From: Aphanomyces cochlioides
Taxonomy: Eukaryota; Oomycota; Saprolegniomycetes; Saprolegniales; Verrucalvaceae
Length of the DNA: 64,000 nt
Direction: 5' to 3'
NCBI GenBank assembly: GCA_019828595.1
Contig: JAHQRK010000005.1
Span: forward strand, 1,798,001-1,862,000
Shown: piece after piece, positions 57,221 to 64,000 of the stretch
Numbering within the stretch: position 1 is the first letter of the stretch
Layout: each line of letters begins with the position of its first letter
Notes under the pieces: generated by a model
Database searches by the model: none
What the model saw: the letters and a program-made list of their open reading frames with translations, nothing else
Told to the model about the DNA's origin: nothing
Program-made: the position numbers and the translations under genes

Positions 57221-57313
57221 CAGAGCTTGGCGTCGGCAAGTGGAACACGGGAGCATCCTCTTCAGAAACAATCTCAAACAATCGTGATAACTTGGTCACC
57301 AAGATTGAGATCC
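57221..57313 (-). pseudogene. LINE ORF2 short internal piece of X(-)
   Basis: These 93 bases are ORF2 of X between the Y and W insertions (about residues 1074-1103, including the Y target site). It has TSD copies at both ends: 57221-57236 for Y and 57299-57313 for W. Confidence 0.88.
57299..57313. repeat. 15-bp target-site duplication of W (right copy 57964-57978)
   Basis: CCAAGATTGAGATCC occurs directly before and after W. ORF2 of X reads through when one copy and W are removed. Confidence 0.93.
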
Positions 57314-57963
57314 CTCCGCGCCAACGCCATGCAATATCTGTTTCAGTACCAAGACCCCAAGCCGACGTGTGTCTTCTGTCGTGTCAATGAGACGTACGAG
57401 CATTTCCTGTTCTCTTGTGGATATGGTCAATCTGTTTGGTATTTCTTCAAGGCGATCCAGCGACTGCTCGAGTGTTCCTTTCCGTCCACGTGTCTGGAAA
57501 TGTTCTACGAGACGCCCAAGCCGTCTGATGGATACTACATCCGTGGCTATCTGAAGATCTGGCCGATTGTCCGAGCCTGCGTGTATTATCAAATATGGCT
57601 CCAACGTGCCGATCGCACCTTTCGACCCGACCTCACAGCGAAGAGTCCGATGGAAGTTGCCATTCATGCTGCCTCTTTGATCAAGCTACATCTACAACAG
57701 CTCCTGGTTGATCTCCCTCTCAAGAAGGGATACACCAAGGTATTCAATGTGCTCAAGCATCTATCTTCGGACCACTGGTTACGTCAACACATCATTCCTA
57801 ACAGCGTCGTTTCATGAGAGAGCTGACGGCTCACTCACTTCATCTCCTGTCCAATGACCACTTTGCCATATTCTGTTTTCCAAGTTCTATTTATACAGTA
57901 CGAGGCAAATTAGTAAGTCATTAGGGCCTTTGCTCAAAAATAAGGTTAATACAACTCATTTAA
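57314..57963 (+). mobile_element. 5'-truncated LINE W (650 bp) inserted in X
   Basis: W is a plus-strand copy holding only the last ~167 codons of ORF2 (stop 57815-57817) and the 3' UTR. The finger is present: C-V-F-C ... H-F-L-F-S-C. It carries private substitutions (P-N-S-V-V-S at the C-terminus, a disturbed 3' hairpin starting GAGAGAGC), so it may be an older copy or from a different source. It is flanked by a 15-bp TSD. Confidence 0.92.
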
Positions 57964-58684
57964 CCAAGATTGAGATCCATTGTTTCGTTGGAGGGACAAA
58001 ATTGGCTTGGCGGCAGGAACGGTTGATTTTGTCGAACAAGATCGAAGCTGGCCAAACTCGCTGACACGGAGTCAACAAATGCGACAACTTCGTGATGTGA
58101 AGCGAAGCCAATACATTGGCTTGGTCTTGCGTCGATGTAGAGCACTGATCGTATAGGTCTTCGAGTCCAGGCAGATACGAGTTGTGCCAAAGGGGAACAT
58201 CCAAAGATGAGATGTGATTTGGACAGCCGTACGGAGTCCAGCGGGATTCAAACCAGCTACTCAATAAGGCTTTCCACATTGGAGTGATATTGGGATTCTT
58301 GTACAGTCGTCTGATGAATGCAGAAGAGCCATTTGCCAAGAGGAGATCTCGGGGGGAACCCCATGGATGAAAAGCCTTCTCGAGGAGAGTATAGCCCGGC
58401 GTAATCCAGGCGGACATGGCAGACTTGCGGGGTGGGGTGGTGATGGCTTGAATGCATCTGATCATGACAGAGCGGTTGTGTTGTTGCCATAAAGCAAGTG
58501 CATGGTGCAGGCCTAAGCCACCGGACTTCTTCGGCATGAATAGGATCTCCTTTTTGATCAAACGGAGGCCATGGACAGAGGAGGATGGGTTGATTTCTTC
58601 ACCATGCATAAATTGAAGCATGGCCTTGTCGATCTTTTTGGCCAGGTCTTTGTCGGCAGGGACAAAAGCCAGTTGGTAACATAA
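57964..58684 (-). pseudogene. LINE ORF2 internal part of X(-) up to the head-to-head junction
   Basis: This covers ORF2 residues about 843-1079, open. It ends near GTTGGTAACATAA, where one base differs from the family (A for C at 58679). Three bases (TGA) of unknown origin then precede the family 5' terminus in plus orientation at 58688. Confidence 0.85.
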
Positions 58685-58748
58685 TGAACTTCCGAATTTG
58701 CCTCGTACCCCTCAAGTCAAGAAGTTATCAAGTGCCGCCGCGCTCAAA

Positions 58749-59364
58749 ATGTCCAACGCCAACAGCTGTTCCGAGCTCCGTGAGACCAACACTCACGGAG
58801 TCACCATCATTCCAGGTATTGTATCACCTCACCCACTTTCGTCGTCCAATCAGGATGGCGGAAGTGGTGTGAGTAATGTCTCTACACCTAACCCTAGGGC
58901 CGAAGTGGAGGTCGAGTTCGACCCCAACAGCGTCTCTGGAGACCAATCTGCGTCTCGCTCCACCAGCGCTTCACCTGGTGCTCCACTCGCCGGAGTTCCA
59001 GGGGGGGTCAACCTCAGTGGGTCAGTGGTTGACCCCCAGACCACTGTCGTTAACTTGTCTAGCGAAGCCCTCACTCAGGAGGGCGAACCACTGGGGCCTT
59101 GTGCCTGTGGTGGCTGCTTCCCTGGACTCCAATTGGAGTCGATCCCCAGTGAAGGCGGCGAGAAAACGGGGTCCATGCCAGCCCTAGAGGCTACGAGGGC
59201 CCCCCTATGGGCACACCCTGCGGTTCTGTCTACTTCCCCCCAGGGGCCTCTTCGGAGGGGCGGGGGCGGTATCCCGATTTGGGTTCTCGCCGGAGCAATG
59301 GTGTACCCCAGTCACCGTGCTGCGGGGATGGCATGGATTCCCCTTCTACCCCTGTCACTGGGGG
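58749..59364 (+). pseudogene. LINE ORF1 N-terminal part (X+), frameshifted, cut by V
   Basis: This begins with ATG 58749-58751, 61 nt after the 5' terminus. One C is missing from a run at 59200-59205 (six, not seven), which shifts the frame near codon 151. V then interrupts it at CACTGGGGG. The palindrome cluster of the ORF1 5' region is present here as well. It continues at 60773. Confidence 0.9.
59350..59364. repeat. 15-bp target-site duplication of V (right copy 60773-60787)
   Basis: CCCTGTCACTGGGGG flanks V on both sides. ORF1 of X(+) continues correctly after the right copy. Confidence 0.92.
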
Positions 59365-60627
59365 ACGCCGGGCTATACTCTCCTCGAGAAGGCTTTTCAT
59401 CCATGGGGTTCCCCCCGAGATCTCCTCTTGGCAAATGGCTCTTCTGCATTCATCAGACAACTGTACAAGAATCCCAATATCACTCCAATGTGGAAAGCCT
59501 TATTGAGTAGCTGGTTTGAATCCCGCTGGACTCCGTACGGCTGTCCAAATCACATCTCATCTTTGGATGTTCCCCTTTGGCACAACTCGTATCTGCCTGG
59601 ACTCGAAGACCTATACGATCAGTGCTCTACATCGACGCAAGACCAAGCCAATGTATTGGCTTCGCTTCACATCACGAAGTTGTCGCATTTGTTGACTCCG
59701 TGTCAGCGAGTTTGGCCAGCTTCGATCTTGTTCGACAAAATCAACCGTGCCTGCCGCCAAGCCAATTTTGTCCCTCCAACGAAACAATGGATCTCAATCT
59801 TGGTGACCAAGTTATCACGATTGTTTGAGATTGTTTCTGAAGAGGATGCTCCCGTGTTCCACTTGCCGACGCCAAGCTCTGAATGGATGGAATGGCACTG
59901 GATAATTCACCCTGACTCGAGTCCGATCTTGTTGGCGCTTGCGACTTCGAAATCGGCTAAGATCAGAGCTTCTCCAGCTGTCAGCTCGTCCATTCTTCCT
60001 ACCAAGCATCTCAACCTGCCATCCAACTTTTACGAAGACCCCAAGCGCCTTACCCAACTTGCCGCCTTCCTCCAACCCGACCACATTCTCCCTCGATATG
60101 GAGAGTTCATTTTCAAGACCCTTCTCCGCGCCAACGCCATGCAATATCTGTTTCAGTACCAAGACCCCAAGCCGACGTGTGTCTTCTGTCGTGTCAATGA
60201 GACGTACGAGCATTTCCTGTTCTCTTGTGGATATGGTCAATCTGTTTGGTATTCCTTCAAGACAATCCAGCGACTGCTCGAGTGTTCCTTTCCGTCCACG
60301 TGTCTGGAAATGTTCTACGAGACGTCCAAGCCGTCCGATGGATACTACATCCGTGGCTATCTGAAGATATGGCCGATTGTCCGAGCCTGCGTGTATTATC
60401 AAATATGGCTCCAACGTGCCGATCGCACCTTTCGACCCGACCTCACAGCGAAGAGTCCGATGGAAGTTGCCATTCATGCTGCCTCTTTGATCAAGCTACA
60501 TCTACAACAGCTCCTGGTTGATCTCCCTCTCAAGAAGGGATACACCAAGGTATTCAATGTGCTCAAGCATCTATCTTCGGACCCCTGGTTACGTCAACAC
60601 GCCATTCCTGACAGTGTCGTTTCATGA
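59365..60627 (+). pseudogene. LINE ORF2 C-terminal fragment (V)
   Basis: About 420 codons are open to the stop at 60625-60627, with the CX2CX7HX4C finger. There is no RT core. The read-through frame from X ORF1 is not meaningful. Confidence 0.9.
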
Positions 60628-60772
60628 GTGAGCTGACGGCTCACCACTTCATCTCCTGTTCAATGACCACTTTACCATATTCTGTTTTCCAAGTTCTATT
60701 TATACAGTACGAGGCAAATTAGTAAGTCATTAGGGCCTTTGCTCAAAAATAAGGTTAATACAACTCATTTAA
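59365..60772 (+). mobile_element. 5'-truncated LINE V (1,408 bp) inserted in X ORF1
   Basis: V starts at ORF2 residue about 933 (T-P-G-Y-T-L-L) and ends at the family 3' terminus. Unlike P1, E1 and Z, it is intact at the C-run near residue 948. The 3' UTR is 60628-60772. Its 3' end abuts CCCTG of the target. Confidence 0.93.
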
Positions 60773-63209
60773 CCCTGTCACTGGGGGTCTGGCCCCGGCC
60801 TTTCTCGTGACCAATGGGACTGAGCCAGCAGCCACCAACCGCGTCGCCCCCTGTGCTGAGCCTCCTAGAACGGGAGAGGAAGAAGAAAAATCTCAAGAGG
60901 ACGTGGATATGGTCTCTGGAGACGCCGAGGGGAAGGATTCTACTGAAACCGAGGCCTTAACCGACGAGGGAAATACTCAAATTCACTCGGAGGTTGATGG
61001 GTCAGGCGACATTAACGGCCAAGCGAAGCCGTGTGATACTCCTGGAGAAGTTATTCAAGAGGAACAATCGACAAACAATGACAATGACCAGTCAAATCAA
61101 GACATTGTCGACAAATCCGTTGCTCAAGGAAATGGCGCTGTTGATCCTCCTACCGCGGCAGACAAAATACAAGGCGATCAAGAGCAACAAAACGCTGAAA
61201 AGGCCAATCCATGGACGCAAAAGGCTCCCGGCAAGGATTCAGCTTCGTCCAAGAAAGATTCCAAGCAAGGCAATGCCCCCAAAGGCGCGAAACATCGCAA
61301 CACTGGTGCTCATGCTATTGCCGATGACGATATTGCGCGATGCGAGGCCATGGCGGACACATTCTACAAAGACTCTGGTGACATGGACGCCTTCATTGAA
61401 AACATTTTGCTCACTCCCCAGTCCCAAGTGTACGAGCTCACAGTCAAGTTGGGCGAAGCCTACAAGGACTGGTCCGAAAAAGTCATCTGCGATCAATTTG
61501 TCAAGGAAAATCCTGGTTCGTTATGGGGCTCCAAATTTCCGAACATTTTGATCCACAAGAAGAACCCACAGACCATTGTGATCTCAAGTTACAACTTGTC
61601 TACGTGCGTGGAAATGGGAGGCACAACGTTTCGACTTGGTGGCAAAGACTTCCTGGTTCCCAAGTACTCGCGTTATGGCAACAACTACTACGTTACGTTC
61701 AACAAGGTCAGTCACCCTTCGATGGCCAAGGCGATTGTCAAGAAAATGGCTGCATTGACCAAGTCAGTGATAGCAGCATTCAACCCTACTGCTGGTCAGA
61801 ACATCAAGTCGCCGCATTTGAGAGTCATTTTCAAGTCGTCTGCGCCTCCTGCAGTGTTGGTGCCAAAATCCGGCGACGCACTACGCGAAATCACCATTAC
61901 GGATCCGTCGGGTCAGCCTTTTGTCGTCGTGTTTCAGCACAAGATCGCTGCTCTGAACAAGACATTGCCTCCGTCGATTGTTTCACGACGTGCAGAGGCC
62001 AAGGCTGAAAAAGCGAAGGCAAAAGCGGCCAAGGCAGCGGCAAAATCTCCTCCGTCAGGAGAAAAAGAACCTGAACATGATGGAGACGATCATGATCAAG
62101 ACCCTGGAACAAATGCGGAAGGCAAGGCCGACTCAACTGAGGCATCTGAAGATGGTCAAGATGAACAACCACAGCCAACAGCTCCTTCTCATGGCTCTGA
62201 TGTCGATATGTCTGGTGACAGCGATCCCCCTAACAACAATGGACAAGACAAACAACAAGAAGATGTGGAAATGTCTACCAACGAATCGCCCGCTCTTGCT
62301 CCACCAAGTGAGCAGCCCAAGAACTCGCTGGACCTTCAATTGGTAACGGGCTACCGGTCTGGACCAGCTCCAAAACGTACTTTGCCTTCGTCCCCACGTT
62401 TGGATCCCCTGCCGACATCCAACCGTTTTCATATCCTCGAAGAAGACGACGTGGAACTCTCGTTTGAAGACTTTGCAGTGCCTCGAATTGTATTGGAAGA
62501 TTCAAGTGCGCCACGCCCGAAAAAGACCAAAGGCAAAGCGAAGAAACAACGACTTAACAAGTCTGCTGCAGCCCACCTCGAATTGGCGAAGAAGATCATT
62601 CGAGATAAGAAAGTCGAAGGCAGTATCACCGAATGTCAACGCATTTTGCGAGATGATCCTCAGCTCGTTGCACATGCTATGTACGCACAAGATGAAGACC
62701 TCAGTTTGTTTCAGTCACTTGTTGCAACCAAGACTATTGAGCGCAAGATGGCTTTGTTAAAAGCTCAAGGCAAGCCTCACAACTACAAACATCACGTCAA
62801 CTTCATGGCTCAATACAAGATTCACCCGTCAGAAATCTTGGAAGAATTGACCACGGACATACCAGAGATCAAGCGCATCCTCTTTGCACTTGCTACGATT
62901 GACTTATTCCTCTCAAATCGGGCCCCAGACCTCTACACAAACTCGGAGGCACTGACTGTTCTATTGAACCAAGAAGCAACAAGATTGCCTGACACCAACT
63001 GCTTGACGGACTGGTCGCTGTTTGCTTTGATCGAAAACTTCAGCGACAATCTCGAGAAGTTCACTTTGCCGGCTCCCGTCTTGTCGGCCATCTCGATGCT
63101 CAAAAGCATCACCAACAATTACCACATCGACGAGCTCTGCAGCAAAGCTCACCACTCCATGAACGCCGACGAAATTGATCCCCTCGATTTGGAGGACGAT
63201 CAACTCTAA
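60773..63209 (+). pseudogene. LINE ORF1 C-terminal part (X+)
   Basis: This continues X ORF1 after V from residue about 203 to the stop at 63207-63209, fully open. It contains the acidic tract, central domain, K/A run, basic block and C-terminal helical region. Since the N-terminal part is frameshifted and split, no full protein is expected. Confidence 0.9.
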
Positions 63210-63287
63210 GGCTTCTATCCCCTGCTTCAATCCATTTCAACCTCCCCTCTGACCCCTCCATTCTACTCATTTTCATCTGTACTCGTG

Positions 63288-64000
63288 ATGATTGACAACA
63301 ACTTCTCCGATGTCCCAACTGAACTCGTGGACTGGGACCCACAAATCATCTCCCTCAACACCAATGGCTTCTCCAACAGTCATCGGTACATCCTCGACAA
63401 ACTATCAAGTGTTCACGACGTTTCCTTTATCCAAGAAACCCGTTTCCGCACGCCAAGTCTCCACGACCGTGTTGCGTTCCATTGGCAACGCATCACAAAC
63501 CACGAAGGCTCTTTGTTCTTTGAAGAGCCTATTTACCCTGAAGTATCCACGTCGCCAGCCACTGGAGGTCTGGCTACGTTGATACATCCTCACTCTCCTT
63601 TGAAGAACGCCACTCAAGTCCCTCATGACAACCCAGTGCTTCGTGGTCGTTATCTACAAGTGCGATGTACTCTGGGTCCACTGACAGTCGTTCTCCACAA
63701 TATCTATGCGCCGGCAGCCTTCCAACAACGAGCAAGTTACTTCGAAGAATTGCCACGCGACTTTCCTCCACATGCGCTCCACATTGTTGGAGGAGATTTC
63801 AACTGCACTCTCAACAAAGATTTGGATTCGTTGAGACCCAGTACCTCCACCATGGCCGGCACCCTTCAACTGGAACAATGGATGCACAGTTTGTCTCTGG
63901 TGGATCTGTTTCGCCGTCAAAACCCCGTGGCACGAGCCTTCACAAGTCCCACACTCACCAACCGACTTGACTACATCTTTTGTTCGTCCACCTTGGCGGG
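63288..64000 (+). CDS. LINE ORF2 N-terminus (X+), runs off the window
   Basis: This starts at ATG 63288-63290, 78 nt after the ORF1 stop. The first ~237 codons are open and encode the APE domain with S-L-N-T-N-G, I-Q-E-T-R, G-G-D-F-N-C and R-L-D-Y. The 22-bp duplication of A(+) and Y is absent. How far it remains open cannot be seen. It belongs to the plus-strand half of the head-to-head X structure. Confidence 0.85.
   Translation, partial: MIDNNFSDVPTELVDWDPQIISLNTNGFSNSHRYILDKLSSVHDVSFIQETRFRTPSLHDRVAFHWQRITNHEGSLFFEEPIYPEVSTSPATGGLATLIHPHSPLKNATQVPHDNPVLRGRYLQVRCTLGPLTVVLHNIYAPAAFQQRASYFEELPRDFPPHALHIVGGDFNCTLNKDLDSLRPSTSTMAGTLQLEQWMHSLSLVDLFRRQNPVARAFTSPTLTNRLDYIFCSSTLA

Noticed and set aside
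1..64000. Host genes, rRNA, tRNA, CRISPR arrays, LTRs
   Set aside because: All sequence is accounted for by LINE copies. No LTR pair, no cloverleaf or rRNA motif, and no regularly spaced short repeats were seen. The large direct repeats are LINE duplications.

Overview
The window is eukaryotic repeat DNA and I see no host gene in it. Essentially all 64 kb is copies, whole or partial, of one non-LTR retrotransposon (LINE) family. Every copy sits inside another copy of the same family. The consensus unit, reconstructed from two full-length copies, is about 7,380 bp: a 61-nt 5' UTR, ORF1 (1,012 aa, low-complexity, acidic and basic blocks, no zinc knuckle seen), a 78-nt spacer, ORF2 (1,351 aa: APE-type endonuclease, reverse transcriptase with F-A-D-D, C-terminal CX2CX7HX4C finger) and a 146-nt 3' UTR ending in ...CATTTAA with no poly(A) tail. 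The organism is not identifiable from this sequence. The GC content looks moderate, and an L1/zf-RVT-type ORF2 suits many microbial eukaryotes (oomycete, alga, early-diverging fungus) as well as other lineages.

Layout (letters are my labels). 1-7263: tandem 5.6-kb units P (P0 tail, P1, P2), each an inverted ORF1(-) joined head-to-head to a 3' ORF2(+) segment. 7264-9273: element A(-), inserted in P2. 9274-17281: tandem B1, B2 and B3, inserted in A. 17282-24099: element C. 24100-25935: A(-) resumes, then flips at 25932-25935 into A(+) (25932-29668, 37047-38528, duplicate 45908-47389). 29669-37046: full-length E1, with a 15-bp target-site duplication (TSD). 38529-45907: full-length E2, a tandem duplicate of E1. 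47390 onward: element X(-), holding full-length Y (48298-57220), which itself holds Z(+) (50865-52765), and holding W(+) (57314-57963). X flips at 58684-58688 to X(+), which holds V(+) (59365-60772) and runs off the window end. Nesting reaches P > A > X > Y > Z.

Most copies are broken by truncation, nested insertion, frameshift or nonsense. Three ORFs are intact: ORF1 of E1, ORF1 of Y and ORF2 of E2. Five paired TSDs of 15-16 bp support target-primed insertion, nine of ten independent 3' junctions abut CC in the target, and three tandem duplications bounded by element 3' ends look like unequal crossing-over between nested copies. The main observations are the single-family self-nest (a pattern known from Zepp and DIRS-1 clusters at chromosome ends or centromeres), the recurrent head-to-head 5' junctions, an exact 14-nt complementarity between the element's 5' and 3' UTRs, a 3' hairpin that begins with the ORF2 stop codon, and a cluster of palindromes in the first third of ORF1.
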